Below, piece by piece: positions 1-11,400 of a stretch of DNA of 64,000 nucleotides. Both the position numbers and the translations under genes were made by a program. Source of the DNA: Rhynchopus euleeides. Its lineage: Eukaryota; Euglenozoa; Diplonemea; Diplonemida; Diplonemidae. The stretch lies in assembly GCA_963210315.1 (NCBI GenBank), contig OY723238.1, positions 310,001 through 374,000 on the forward strand. The letters run 5' to 3'. Numbering within the stretch: the stretch's first letter is position 1; the number at the start of each line of letters is the position of its first letter. Under the pieces are notes generated by a model that did not search any database, was not told where the DNA came from, and saw only the letters and a program-made list of their open reading frames with translations.

Positions 1-447
1 TGCAGGAAAGCGCGCTGACATGTTGCTTCCACAACTCGGAACACACCTGCAGGGTTAGTTGGCTGAGGAGCACGGAAACTGCGAAATTATGGAATCTGGC
101 GCAACTGCGGAAACACGAAAGACACGGTTGTGATACTTTTCGGCTCGCAAGGTTATGTCCATAAAAAAATATCACCACCTTTTTGTGGCACACGATGCGC
201 CACTGTGACATCTATGACACCAGGGTTCCTGGAATGGTGTTCGCTTACGGCATTGCTTTCGGCTGGAGGGAGGGGCAGGGGTTGGGTGGGGGGACCAGAC
301 TGGTTCTATGGTTCTATCGAGACAACAGCGAGCCAAGGAAGCCGGAGATGCCAGGTTTGGACGGAACATGCGTGGCAACACACAACCCCACACAGGACTT
401 CACCCCCCCCACCCCGGGTCGTAGAACCCCGCGTGTCGCAGCTTAGC
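1..447. other. Intergenic, no gene seen
   Basis: Contains short overlapping open frames on both strands with no recognisable domain, and a small C-run near 400-415. It lies directly 3' of the ZIP transporter gene. I see no RNA gene or repeat here. Confidence 0.5.
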
Positions 448-1555
448 CTAGTGGTGGTGTGCCACAAGCGAGCTCAAAAACCGCATCATCGCGAAACCAG
501 CAATCACCGCGAGAAATTTTCTGTGGATATGGGCGGGTGTGAAGGACACAAAGGGGTATGGCTTGAGGCTGCTCGCACAACTGAACACGAGATATCTATA
601 CACAGAACAGTGTCGCCGGAATCACTCTCCGACAGGCTCTCTGCTCTCCACAGCACCCCGGGACATACCTGTTCTTATCAATCCCGTTGGTAAACTCTTC
701 TGCGAGAGTGTCGATCACTGCGATATACATGAAAGTGCCCGAAGCCGCCGCATCAAGCCACGCAGTCGCATGGGACGCGGTCGGTCCTGACAACGAAGCC
801 TCGAGAAACCAACCCAGGAGCACCCCCAGGGGCGATGACACGGCAAACGCCGCAAGCAGCCGCGACATGACCTGCAGGTTCGCCTCTGTCGCCTTGACGA
901 TGTTGGTGCCGAGGGAGAAGGCCTCCACCCACTTGTGGGAGATGATTGCCAGGTACACAAGGAAGGCCTTGCTCTGGTCCTCTTGGATGCCGAGCGCCAT
1001 GCCAGATATAACAGAATGGATCGAGAGCACGGCAGTCAGGATCACGGGCATCACAGAACGCTCACCTGCGGGCAGCGACGTGAACTGCAGGATCACATCC
1101 GTGTCGTGCGCATGCGAATGCCCCCCTTCAGCCTCCTCCTGCCCGTGCGCATGGCTCTGGGATCCCTGATTCTTGGCCAGCAGCACCTTCTCCAGATAGA
1201 ACGTCAGGAGGAAACCAGCTGCGCACAGAGCGTAGGGCGTGCTCTGTCCCTCACAATGGTGTGCGTGCCCATGCCCGTGTTCGTCCTCGTGGTGGTGGTC
1301 AGCGCCTGGTTGTGCAGCCTGCAGCTTCCCAAAAGCCTCCACGGCCTCCGGCAGCAAGTGGACCAGCCCCCCCGCCAGGAACACGCCTGCTGCAAACGCA
1401 TTGGCCACGCTGAGGAACCGGAGGTTTGTCCGAAAATAGAGGGGCGCGGCCCCGAAACCCACCTTCACCGCAAAGATGGACACCATCGCAAACACCTTGA
1501 ACGCGATAACACCCGCACCGCCATCGTGAGAGGCAGATTCGCCCGAAGAGGACAT
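448..1555 (-). CDS. ZIP-family divalent metal transporter, two exons
   Basis: Exon 1 is 1555-669 and exon 2 is 520-448; the intron 521-668 begins GTATGT and ends CACAG. The unspliced frame would run on into unrelated sequence, whereas joining at phase 2 gives a typical last membrane helix (KFLAVIAGFAMMRFLSSLVA) and a stop, 319 aa in all. Visible features: an N-terminal hydrophobic helix, the ZIP helix II-III region (FLAGGLVHLLPEA), two His-rich cytosolic loops (HHHEDEHGHGHAHH and HSHAHGQEE...HSHAHD), and the metal-binding helices with HSVISGMALG and ISHKWVEAFSLG (the family H..xxEG/HK..EA pair). ZIP proteins move Zn2+ or other divalent cations into the cytosol. The metal and the membrane used cannot be told from sequence. 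Starts at an ATG; ordinary length for the family. Confidence 0.9.
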
Positions 1556-2216
1556 TGGGGGCTGGGGGGTGAGGGTGTGAGGTGAGGCGCCTGCAGGATG
1601 CTGATCGGGAATGTGAGGGAGGGAGAGAGGGTGCGGTCCAACCGGGCAATCCGGGTTCGCGGCGCTTCACCACTGATGCAGCTCCTGCTGTGCAGTGTTG
1701 CGCGCCATCCGTTACCCGCTTGATCTCCTCCGATGTCGCGCAGGTGTGTGTTTCTGCTCCGCCTCACACACCGCCGTGCATCAGCAACTGCGAGACGGCT
1801 GTCTCGTGCTGTCCTGCATTTTGGCTGCTTCAGAGGGGTTTACCATGTACCTACCCCCCCCACCCTTTGTGACAAGGGATTCACCTGTAACACTGAGCGC
1901 AGCGACGACAGAGGCACTTTCCGCCCTCTTTATGTGCTCTGTGTGGCGTGATCAAGGCACCGGGGTGGCTGGAGGGCAATCCTAATACCGACTGCAATTT
2001 TTAATCCACGGAATTTTATTATGGACCCCCACTGACACTTCTACATTTCTCCTCTCTTCCCCTCCCCGACAACCCCACGGTCCAGGCTCACGCACTGACG
2101 TGCTCTTCTGAAAGGTGTGATGATGACGCACTGCTAATATGTTGGTTTCCTGGCACGGATGGCGGACAAGCAACGACAGACACGTGGTGTGGGACGGCAC
2201 AGAACAAGGGGCAGTG
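1556..2216. other. Intergenic between ZIP gene and WD40 copy A
   Basis: Upstream region of the ZIP gene (divergent side) and downstream flank of the first WD40 cassette. Several short frames but no recognisable domain. A C-run lies at about 1853-1862. Confidence 0.45.
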
Positions 2217-2393
2217 TGGTTGGAGAAGCTTGGGAGGGTGGGGGCAGAGGCTGTCTGGAAGCACTGTGTCATCCTGAGCAGTCGCACCTCAGATGCAGTG
2301 CACGCTGCCTCCAACCAGCAGGGTCAGGAGGTGCTGTGCTCCGAGGCAACGAGCAAGGCAGTGCACCGCAAGCGCACAAGCAGAACAGGTTGC
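2217..2393 (-). repeat. WD40-cassette 3' module, copy A
   Basis: A block of about 175 bp that follows every WD40 gene of this family in the window (also near 3660, 4125, 35610, 37060, 47160, 48655 and 63065). Read on the minus strand it could hold a 72-nt intron (GTGAGG...AG) followed by a short exon ending LLTLLVGGSVHCI. Five of the seven genes keep GT at that donor; copies B and C have GA instead, so splicing is uncertain. It duplicates together with the genes and marks cassette boundaries. Confidence 0.7.
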
Positions 2394-3524
2394 CTAAGTA
2401 CTGCCCTCACCCGGAACGTCACACACAGCACACACACGAACAGAAGAGTTGAATGGTGTGAAGACCCACCTCCCACACGGGCTGAGTGCAACACCGTCTC
2501 CCTGTGACTCCACTTGTCCCAAGCGCTGCAAGGTGCTGAGGATGTACAACCTGGTCTGGTGAGAGACGGACACTGCCACAACATCACCTGGCTGTGACAC
2601 GGCAAGCACGGACGGGGTATCAGAGAGAGTGACAGTACGGATGCAGGTGAGGGTGGTCGTGCACCACACCTTCAGTGACTTGTCAGAGCATGACACCAGG
2701 TGCTGCTCGTCCTTCGTTAGGGTGATGTTGTACACAGCATTCGTGTGCTCAGACAGGGTGTCGGTGTGGGTGAGGGTGCTGATGTCATACACACGGATGG
2801 TCTTGTCCCATGACCCGGTGAAGATCCTCGTAGTTGACACTGCAATCCCCTGAACAGCATCGCTGTGCCCCTCCAGCACTGTGGCACTTGGTGTGCCCTC
2901 CAAGTCCCACACACACACCTTCCCGTCGTAGTAACCCGACACGAGACGTCCACAGTGTGTCCACCCTGCACTCCACACGTCTGTGTCGTGCTCCTCCAGA
3001 CACCACACCTGTTCCCACGTTGCTGTGAGCCACACGCAGATGGTGCTGTCCTCTGAGCACGTTGCCAGCCACCTCCCACAGACTGAGAATGCAGTATGAG
3101 GAATGAATTCCACCCCATGTGTGAGGTGCACCACCACACCAGCCGTCGTGGTGTCAAACACAGTGATGTGTCCTTCATCGTAGCCGACTGAACACAGGGT
3201 GCCACACCTCGACAGTGTGATGCAGTTGTCATTCTGGTCGCCACATTCGTAGACAGCGGGAGCGTTGACGTGTGGCCACCTGCGGACGAGCTGGACACGA
3301 TCCCCAACCTCGAGACCGGTGTTGGCAACGCGCTCTGCATCGTCCAGGTCCTCGTCACACCCTTCGATGCATGCCGCCAGCCCTGCAGCCTCCCGGTCTG
3401 CGTTGATGGAACCCGCGAACATCTCCTTGACCGCATCCGCCTTCAGGCTGAGCACGGTCCCGCCATCCGCAACACCGACGACACAGCTCCGCCCGCTCTC
3501 CACATGACGCACTGACACTTCCAT
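2394..3524 (-). CDS. WD40 beta-propeller protein, family copy A
   Basis: 376 aa from an ATG at 3524. Residues 1-80 are a family-specific N-terminal domain (MEVSVRHVESGRSC...LEVGDRVQLVRRW) whose pattern LDDAERVANTGLEVGDRVQLV resembles a ubiquitin-like fold; that is inference. The rest is about six or seven WD40 blades, with typical strand endings such as TICVWLTATWEQ, GKVCVWDLEG, TIRVYDISTLT and SLKVWCTTTLT. WD40 propellers bind proteins or peptides. No enzymatic or membrane segment is seen. It differs from its paralogues mainly at blade top-face positions (see findings). One residue is missing in the CS-DKS loop compared with other copies, a 3-nt in-frame deletion. The 3' module follows immediately. 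Confidence 0.88.
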   Translation of the reverse strand: MEVSVRHVESGRSCVVGVADGGTVLSLKADAVKEMFAGSINADREAAGLAACIEGCDEDLDDAERVANTGLEVGDRVQLVRRWPHVNAPAVYECGDQNDNCITLSRCGTLCSVGYDEGHITVFDTTTAGVVVHLTHGVEFIPHTAFSVCGRWLATCSEDSTICVWLTATWEQVWCLEEHDTDVWSAGWTHCGRLVSGYYDGKVCVWDLEGTPSATVLEGHSDAVQGIAVSTTRIFTGSWDKTIRVYDISTLTHTDTLSEHTNAVYNITLTKDEQHLVSCSDKSLKVWCTTTLTCIRTVTLSDTPSVLAVSQPGDVVAVSVSHQTRLYILSTLQRLGQVESQGDGVALSPCGRWVFTPFNSSVRVCAVCDVPGEGST

Positions 3525-3659
3525 CCTTCCCCTCTCTTCCCCTCAACGACAACCCCACGTCCGTACACACTGACGTGCTCTTCTGAAAGGGGGGATGGTG
3601 AAATGTGGCTGGTAGACACTGGAACGGGGGCACACGGACGCGATGTGGTCGGGTGTTTG

Positions 3660-3945
3660 GGAGGGGCTTGGGAGGGTGGGGGGCAGAGGCTGTCTGGAAG
3701 CACTGTGTCATCCTGAGCAGTCGCACCTCAGATGCAGTGCACGCTGCCTCCAACCAGCAGGGTCAGGAGGTGCTGTGCCGGGAGGCAACGAGCAAGGCAG
3801 TGCACCGCAAGCACACAAGCTGAACAGGTTGCCTAAGTGCTGCCCTCACCCGGAACACGAACAGAAAGTTAGCTTGATGTGAAGACCCGCCTCACACATC
3901 GAAAAACAACATCACCTGGCTGTGACACAGCTCGCAGGGACGGGG
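3660..3945 (-). pseudogene. Remnant of a deleted WD40 cassette
   Basis: Between WD40 copies A and B lies a full 3' module (3660-3841). It is followed only by scraps of WD40 C-terminal sequence (GAAGACCCRCCTC-type segment near 3880, then a jump to the AACATCACCTGGCTGTGACAC segment near 3908-3930). The body of the gene is gone. The candidate splice acceptor AG of the module, kept in all seven full copies, reads GG here, which fits loss of constraint. Confidence 0.7.
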
Positions 3946-4124
3946 CAGGAAAAGGTTCCTGAGTTGGCTACGCCGAACTTACAAGACGAAAGCTCACACG
4001 AGTGTGCTTAAAAAAATGGGGGGCCCTCAGAGGATCTATTTTTCAGTTCAGTGTATAACACACCGAGCGACCTTTGGTGCTGCCTCCACTCTCTCACGCG
4101 GAACGTCACACACAGCACGGGGCA
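3946..4124. other. Short spacer between remnant and copy B module
   Basis: Unique sequence with an ACGTCACACACAGCAC fragment of the WD40 3' end at about 4097-4116. This suggests a second partial cassette junction. Confidence 0.4.
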
Positions 4125-4287
4125 TGGGAGGGTGGGGGCAGAGGCTGTCTGGAAGCACTGTGTCATCCTGAGCAGTCGCACCTCAGATGCAGTGCACGCT
4201 GCCTCCAACCAGCAGGGTCAGGAGGTGCTGTGCTGCGAGGCAACGAGCAAGGCAGTGCACCGCAAGCACACAAGCAGAACAGGTTGC

Positions 4288-5427
4288 CTAAGTGCTGCCC
4301 TCTCCCGGAACGTCACACACAGCACACACATTCACAGAAGAGTTGCTTGGTGTGAAGACCCACCTCCCACACGGGCTGAGTGCAACACCGTCTCCCTGTG
4401 ACTCCACTTGTCCCAAGCACTCCAAGGTGCTGAGGTTGTACAACCTGGTCTGGTGATAGAAGGACACTGCCACAACATCACCTGGCTGTGACACCGCAAG
4501 GTGGTACGGGGCAGCAGAGAGAGTGACAGTACGGATGCAGGTGAGGGTGGTTGTGCACCACACCTTCAGTGACTTGTCATTAGAGCACGACACCAGGTGC
4601 TGCTCGTCCTTCGTTAGGGTGATGGTGTACACAGCATCCATGTGCTCAGACAGGGTGTCGGTGTGGGTGAGGGTGCTGATGTCATACACACGGATGGTCT
4701 CGTCCCATGACCCGGTGAAGATCCTCGTAGTTGACACTGCAATCCCCTGAACAGTATCGCTGTGCCCCTCCAGCACTGTGGCACTTGGTGTGCCCTCCAA
4801 GTCCCACACACACACCTTCCCGTATTCGTCACCCGACACGAGACGTCCACAGTGTGTCCACCCTGCAGTCGACACATATGTGTCGTGCTCCTCCAGACAC
4901 CACACCTGTTCCCACGTTGCTGTCAGCCACACGCAGATGGTGCCGTCATTTGAGCACGTTGCCAGCCACCTCCCACAGACTGAGAATGCGGTACGATGAA
5001 TGAATTCCACCCCATGTGCGAGGTGCGCCACCACACCAGCAGTCGTGGTGTCAAACACAGTGATGTGTCCTGACGCGTACCCCACTGAACACAGGGTGAC
5101 ACACCTCGAGAGTGTGATGGAATAGACCTCCTCGTCACGATGCTCAGAGTTGTAGACAGCGGGAGCGTTGACGTGTGGCCAGCTGCGGACGAGCTGGACA
5201 CGATCCCCAACCTCGAGACCCGTGTTGGCAACGCGCTCTGCATCGTCCAGGTCCTCGTCACACCCTTCGATGCGTGCCGCCAGCCCTGCAGCCTCCCGGT
5301 CTGCGTTGACGGAACCCGCGAACATCTCCTTGACCGCATCCGCCTTCAGGCTGAGCACGGTCCCGCCATCCGCAACACCGACGACACAGCTCCGCCCGCT
5401 CTCCACATGACGCACCGACACTTCCAT
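4288..5427 (-). CDS. WD40 beta-propeller protein, family copy B
   Basis: 379 aa from the family ATG at 5427 (MEVSVRHVESGRSC). The open frame continues upstream to 5709, but that part has no counterpart in the other copies, so I start at the conserved Met. Same architecture as copy A: conserved N-terminal about 80 residues, then WD40 blades. Variant residues include GVEFIHRTAF, CSNDGTI, HDTYVSTAGW, SGDEYGK and EHMDAVYTIT. These are the same blade positions that vary in the other copies. The frame ends CDVPGEGST. Its 3' module (4125-4287) has GAGAGG where most copies have GTGAGG. Confidence 0.87.
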   Translation of the reverse strand: MEVSVRHVESGRSCVVGVADGGTVLSLKADAVKEMFAGSVNADREAAGLAARIEGCDEDLDDAERVANTGLEVGDRVQLVRSWPHVNAPAVYNSEHRDEEVYSITLSRCVTLCSVGYASGHITVFDTTTAGVVAHLAHGVEFIHRTAFSVCGRWLATCSNDGTICVWLTATWEQVWCLEEHDTYVSTAGWTHCGRLVSGDEYGKVCVWDLEGTPSATVLEGHSDTVQGIAVSTTRIFTGSWDETIRVYDISTLTHTDTLSEHMDAVYTITLTKDEQHLVSCSNDKSLKVWCTTTLTCIRTVTLSAAPYHLAVSQPGDVVAVSFYHQTRLYNLSTLECLGQVESQGDGVALSPCGRWVFTPSNSSVNVCAVCDVPGEGST

Positions 5428-6090
5428 GGTTCTCCTGCAGGGTGCGTGGTGAGTCAGGTCCAAGGCAGAGAATGCTGAATCCTTCTGGGTCGGGGCTGCA
5501 GGCCACGTGGGACACGCCGCGTCGCGGAAGATGGACTGAGAGCCTCCCGTCACCTGCGCCGCAGATCCGTGCGGGTGCGTTTCGGGTAAAACGTTGGGTC
5601 CTCCCGCCCCACCCACCGGCACTCCTCCCGCCTCGCGTGCACTCTTGGATGACGGCAGTATCTCGCGCCCTTTAATGCACATAATGGGTGACACCCAAGC
5701 ATACACCAAGTGTGTTGGTCCGCCTGTTCCTTTTCAGCCTGTTGATGTGGTCCGATTGTCACAACACCGTGGCAGGGTGCGGAACACGTGTGAGGCAGTG
5801 ATCACTAGTGACACTTGGCTGTCACACAACGCGCAGAAACCGCAGCAACCGTGATTGTTGGAGACCGTGACTCTTGCACTTCTGAGACGAAGGAGAGGCC
5901 CCCTGACTCCTTATTTGATGCGTTGACGCTACCCCATAAAACCTGCTGTGGTGCCGCGGTGTGCAGTGACACCCGGACACAGCTGCCATCGCGACTGACC
6001 TCATGATTTCTGTTGAACACTGAGGAGCCCCTCGCCACTGTGACCGTGACCTTCACAGGCGAAGGGGGTGGGGCGGAAGCTGGCAACGCA
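5428..6090. other. Upstream region of copy B; possible minus-strand exon
   Basis: Holds the unconserved upstream extension of copy B (5428-5709) and a minus-strand open stretch at about 5805-6060 (PVKVTVTVARGSSVFNRNHEVSRDGSC...). The latter reads like coding sequence but has no ATG and no family I recognise. Confidence 0.3.
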
Positions 6091-6099
6091 TCAACCAAG

Positions 6100-6215
6100 A
6101 TCTGATAGATAAGAGGCTCAGCCTTCGCTCAGAACTGCAGAAAGTGAGAAAGGTGAGCCGTCCCAACACTGGCTGCAGAGTGATACAGTTTGACGCACAG
6201 TGGCACTGGCAGTGA
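6100..6215 (+). repeat. Dispersed short repeat (SINE/MITE-like), copy 1
   Basis: A segment of about 105 bp (AGCCTTCGCTCAGAACTGCA ... GGCTGCAGAGTGATACAGTTTGAC) that recurs at about 54385-54485 in the same orientation. It recurs inverted at about 55040-55145 inside the intron of the MORN gene. No coding potential. Confidence 0.6.
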
Positions 6216-6792
6216 AAGAATGTCCTGCCGTTTGATACACTCACGTACGACAGGAAAAGATGAAATGAGGCGTTGGCTCGGCCGTTGTTCTGTTCTTTCC
6301 ACGAGAAATGCGTCGACCTGGCTGAAGTGCCCAAAGGTGGCAGATTATGATGACAGAGAGAAAATGCCAGTCCAGTACAGCCACACTTTGCTCGTAGTTT
6401 GTTTGTGATGCGTTCCCACACACAAACCTCAAACCCTGTTGATGGGGGAGGCTAGTGGTGCGGAGCACGTTGGGCTGTGGAGTGGCATATTTTTTCCCGA
6501 TCGCCCAGTATGCGTAAGAGCTAATCGGCTCCCAAATTCCGGGGATAATTTTCCTCAACACATTGCCGGTATGAAATTGTGGCGGCATGCACGCATTTCT
6601 CTTCCCTTCTTCCAGCAGAAACTCGCCTGGCGGAAGGATGAGTGCGTCCCGACGAGCAATTCAGAATTCCCTCTCCGAGATCATCTCACTGAGTGCCCCA
6701 ACACTAATCAGCTCAATTACAGGGGGGGGTCAAATAAACGTACTAAGTACTACTATTCGGCGAACGGGCGGGCCTAAATCGACCTCGCCAAA

Positions 6793-7150
6793 AAAGTATA
6801 TACCGTATACGTAAATATTATGGAACGTAAATATTATGGAACGGGCCCATTTTTGCCCGATCCGTTCCATAATATTTACGTTCCATAATATTTACAGGGC
6901 CAGTTGGGGACTCGGTGGTGAGGATGGTTTGCCTCAGGAATCGCACGAAAAGTGCACGAGTAGGTCCCGTCAGGGACTCTGTATGCCGTCCGATCACCTG
7001 GTCCAAGTCCCCGAGTCGCAGAAAGCCCTGTAAATATTATGGAACGAAAAAAATCTGGAACGCCAACCCACCAGCGTTCCATAATATTTACGTTCCATAA
7101 TAATTACGTTCCATAATATTTACGTTCCAAAATATTTACGTATACGGTAA
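6793..7150. mobile_element. Hairpin-forming MITE with TTCCATAATATTTACG repeats
   Basis: The ends TACCGTATACGTAAATATTA (left) and its complement (right, to about 7147) form long terminal inverted repeats. Each is built from tandem copies of a unit containing GTTCCATAATATTTAC. A second unit, beginning CAGGGCCAGTTGGGG at 6896 and ending AGAAAGCCCTG at 7031, sits inside it. No coding sequence. Confidence 0.6.
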
Positions 7151-7699
7151 TACTTTGCGAGCGAATAGACGTACGTAGTACGTCTATCCAACTTTTCCTA
7201 AAAACACTGTTTGCAGGGGCTCTGCGGGGCTATTTGGTCCACCAGGGGCGCGCTGGTCACTGCCGCGTGCCCTGGCCCGGATCACTTCGTTGAAGGAAGG
7301 CCGGGGAGCGCCTGGCTGTGGCCCATCCTCTTGAGGCATTCCGTGAGCAGATGAAATCATCGGACGTCGTCATTGTATCGGACACCAGCCGAAGATATTG
7401 GCCCTGTTGGTGGATGTCACAGGTCTACGGTGAGCTTTGTCTGGGGCCATCCGTTCACATCTTCTCGGTGGTGGTGGGGACTGCAGACGCCGTAGCTGAG
7501 GGAATGCGCGGCGGGCTTCAGCAGTGGTTCTGATGCCTCTAGACCGCATGAGCTTGCGGGTTTGCGGGGCCCGTGCACCCTGGTTCCCCGAAGTGGCACC
7601 AATAGACCTTGTCCCCATTCCTTGCCCCAAAGTTTGCGGATTTGTGTGCCCCCTCCACTGGCAGGCGGTCCGCCAAAAAGAAAATCTCAAAAAAAACGA

Positions 7700-7790
7700 G
7701 ATATTTGGTGTGATCATATAGGGGTTCTGTGCCAGTTCTGTGCCGGTTCTGTGCCAGGTCTGTGCCAGTTCTGGGGGCCCTTCAGGAATC
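7700..7790. repeat. GTTCTGTGCC short-period repeat, left copy
   Basis: Five near-tandem GTTCTGTGCC-like units at 7734-7782. The same array recurs at 12387-12441 in the same orientation, while the adjoining ATTTGGTGTGATCAT sequence recurs inverted. Confidence 0.65.
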
Positions 7791-8006
7791 CTTCGAGAAA
7801 TGTACCCTGGGGAAATGGTAGCTAACTTGGCCCCAACATGGGGCCGATCCTCGCAATCCTGAGGGCCTGGGGCCTCTTCAGCACCAAGTATGTGGGTTTG
7901 ATGTGTGTCAGGGACTGGGAGAGTCCACTTCTTGTGAAAGGGTCAGTCGGGCAGCCAACACCCACCCCGACCCAGCGGGACCCCCAGACGGTTTTTTCAC
8001 AAACCC

Positions 8007-8095
8007 GTTCATTTGAATATTCGGAATCTGTGCGGATCGTAGTGGGGTCACTTTATTGGCGTAGGTGCCACACATCACCCCTGAAATGTGGGTCT
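8007..8095. repeat. Dispersed CGGATCGTAGTGGGGTCA repeat family
   Basis: A module of about 90 bp: TTTGAAT, then a short variable stretch, then GTGCGGATCGTAGTGGGGTC, then a less conserved part ending in ...ACCCCTGAAATG. Other copies lie near 11980-12060, 25435-25510, 25805-25890 and 26008-26090, and inverted near 24845-24890 and 24985-25055. No coding potential seen. Confidence 0.65.
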
Positions 8096-8107
8096 GGTTC
8101 CAAGGCG

Positions 8108-8247
8108 TGCAGGCAGTTCCAGGACTTTCCAGATCTGCATGTAGGCAAGCTCAATGACTTTCCAGATCTGCATGCAGGCAGCTCAAGGACTTTCCAGATC
8201 TGCATGCAGGCAAGCTCAAGGACTTTCCAGATCTGCATGTAGGCAGT
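8108..8247. repeat. 36-bp tandem repeat, about four copies
   Basis: The unit contains GACTTTCCAGATCTGCATG followed by TAGGCA or CAGGCA, and is repeated four times with small changes. Lies just upstream of the long ORF; minisatellite-like. Confidence 0.75.
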
Positions 8248-8476
8248 GGGTGGACCAACACTGCCTCTTAGGTGACACCACAGGCTCTGGAAGGGCTCGA
8301 GTGGACTGTGCTGGGCTCTCGGTCGGTGGTGCACTGTGCAGTAGTCGGCACAGCCACAACCTAAAACCTCAAAGGCAGTGAGTCTGAGGAACCACACGTA
8401 CACGGAATCGACATGGAACCCAATTTTCAATCACCTGGGGCTGTCAGGCCAGTTGAAATTTTGAGAGTTCACAAAT

Positions 8477-11400
8477 TTGGCGCTGGCGAAGCACCGTCCT
8501 TCCTTCTCGGGGATCGAAAACGGTGTGGACTACGACAGGACGAACGCGCTCCGCCTGGAGACGAAGGACGGGAACCTCTCGCGGGCGCTGACGGTGGTGC
8601 TTACTGGTGGTGTCTTCTTCGCGACACGATGGGGGCGCAACGGCGCCTACGTCTCTGGCAGGCGTGCGACGACAGACGAGACGTCGGACTCCTCATCCCA
8701 TGCCCCATCTCCCTCACCGGCTGCTGACGCGGCTATGGAAGGGGACGAAGAGGATGAAGAAGCTGAGGAAGAGGAGGAGTGCGAGTACGAAGAGGAGGAG
8801 GACGAGGAGCAGGGAGACGCCGATCTGCTCGGTTCTCAGGATTCCTTCGACTGGGATATCGTGTCCGATCCGGCGGCTGAAGAGGCAGACGTACGGGACC
8901 CCAAGCTGTGTGTACACTGCGATGGTGCGGACAGTGACACGCCCGATCACCTTTGGTGGGCATGCAGTGCGTTTGACTCCGTCAGGTCTCAACCTCAGTA
9001 CGAACCCCTGCTGCAGCTGGACCGCTCAGGGTGGCCCCCGTGCCTTGCGAGATACGGCGTGGTGCCAGAGGGATTCCAGGTAGACGAGACCTTGCTGCAC
9101 ACGCTGATGGGGCGCATCGTGCTGAAGCGGTGGGAGCTCGAGGCGAAGATGCGGCGCGCTGGACCCCTCGTGCACCCCTGGACGGCTGCTCTCTCCTGGC
9201 CGGCAGAGGCTTTTGACTTCGACGTATCCAGTATCCCAGAGAAGCCAGCAGCGCGGCTGTGGCCGTATAGCGCTGCGTCTCTCAGGGCGATACTTGCGTG
9301 GCTCGCAGCGCTCCAATGGACGAAGCAAGGCACGGTGTCGAACATCGAGCTCGCCCTTGACTTCGAAATCTTCACAGGGAAGGCGTTACAGCCCTCGGAG
9401 CGCTCGGCACGAACCTCCAACCCCGCGATGGCCGAGCGTGGCAACCTCCTCTGGACGATGATGGGCTGCCTGAAGAGGCTATGCGACCAGCTAAGCCTTC
9501 CTACCCCGTGGCCTGCGCGACGCGAGGACCGGGTCGGCTCCCTCTGCTCGGTAGGCGCTGGAGAGGTCTGGGGCGGGATGACACCCCGGCCCGTGTTCGC
9601 AGGTGGCGCAGAGACGATCGCGGCGTTAGAGGCGAGTGCAGAACAGGCATGTGCGGCCGCAGGCGTCGATGCAGACGGCAATATCGTGAGGTGGGGAACA
9701 AACGTGTTCCCAGACTACACTGGGATCCCCCGGACCACGCGAGCCTCACAATGGGATGGGCCACGCCCGCCCCCGCCGCGCAGCGCTATACCCGTACCAG
9801 TGCCGCGGTCGCTCGCGAGCACGTCTCTGGGCCCCCGGAAAGTGTGCAACGCGCATTCGAAACCGAAATGCGACGAGTGCGATAATGCCAAGCGGAATTA
9901 CGCACTGACGATAGCTGCGTGTTGCCACGTCCACCACCACCACGCGGACGGCCTGAAGGTGATGTGTTGTGAGACACACCACATGACGCGATGCGGCACC
10001 TGCGCCAATGTGAAGACATGCTGCGCGGCCGGCCACCATGGGCGCGCCCCCAGGGTCGACCAAGTTGCGAGCACGGATGACGACAGCAGCAGCTGCGAAG
10101 ACGACTCTGACAGCGAGGGAGAGGAGGGCAGCTCTGGTGCCACTGAGCATGATGGAGACGACGCTGCAGATGCGGGCTCCACCAGCGAGGAAGTCCCTCC
10201 CTCGTCTGAGATGGATAGCGACACGACGGCTGCGGCTGCGGTGAAACGCACCGCCATCGTTCTGGACGCCTCCGACGAGGACTCGATGGGGCAGGATGCC
10301 GTGAAACGCACCGCCATTTGTTTAGATCACTCTGACGAGGGCCCGTCCCTCTGGGGGGCTGGGATAGTGTGTGTGCGACAGCCAGAGTGGGACATGTGTG
10401 CGTCTCTTCTTCTTCTTTGGCCGGGCGTGATTGAGCATTTGGCTCTTCGCTGCCCCGACGATCAGCCCAGTGAGGGCGAGTTGGGTTCTTCTGCGGAGTC
10501 ATCTGCGTTGACCCCACGCGAATTCCCTGGTTTTCTTTTCTCGCCTTCCCCTCGAATGAATACCCCTGCTTCCCCTACCCCGCGTAAGATGGGTGCAGAG
10601 CACGTTACGCTTGATGCGGATGAATCGTCGGGCTCCCAGCCTGATGATGCTCGTCTCGCTCCACCAGCAGATACAGCACCGCCTCCGGCGCCCTCTCCGG
10701 CTCCGGAGCTCGTGCTGCACACAGACCTGCTGGACGGGCTACAGACCCCGCAGTCGGGCTCGCCGCCCCTCCCAGAGAGCGCCACGCAACGGAGATCTCC
10801 GAGCCCTTGCGTGGGGCGCCGCCTTCCTTTCTCTCCCTCTCTCCCCTCTGAGTCCTCGGTGCCCCGCGCGCAGAAGCGGGTAGCACCCATACAGGAGACA
10901 GGCGAATCTGCCCTGGGGCAACGCTCCTTTAACAACAGAAGAGTAGAACCTCAACCCCCCGTGTCCCCTGGTTCACCGATTTCAGCGTCAAGCCTTCGGC
11001 CTGACGAGGATAGTATCATGTCCCCATCAGAACTTGCTTCCCCCCTTCCTCTCTCGCCTGCACCTTCCCTTGTTGTGGATGACTCGCCGGGCTTTCAGCC
11101 CGTCGACACTCGGCTTAGTCCCCCATCAGACACTGTGTCACCCCCACCACCCTCTCCATGTCAGGAGCCCCTAGTGCCTTTAGACACTGCAACCCCCTCT
11201 CTTCCCGACTGGCAGGCAGAAACGCCGTCTCACCAGGGGGGCGACACGCTCTCCCACGAGTGCACGTCGCCGAGCCCTTACGTGGGGCGTCGACTTCCTT
11301 TCTCCCCTTCCTCCCCTTCTGAGTCCTCGGTTCCCCGCGCGCAGAAACGTGTAGCGCACATGCGGGAGGCAGACGAATCTGCCCTGGAGCGATGCTCGTT

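Noticed and set aside
4288..5709. Longer N-terminus for WD40 copy B
   Set aside because: The 94 extra codons are not conserved upstream of any other copy, whereas conservation begins exactly at the ATG at 5427.
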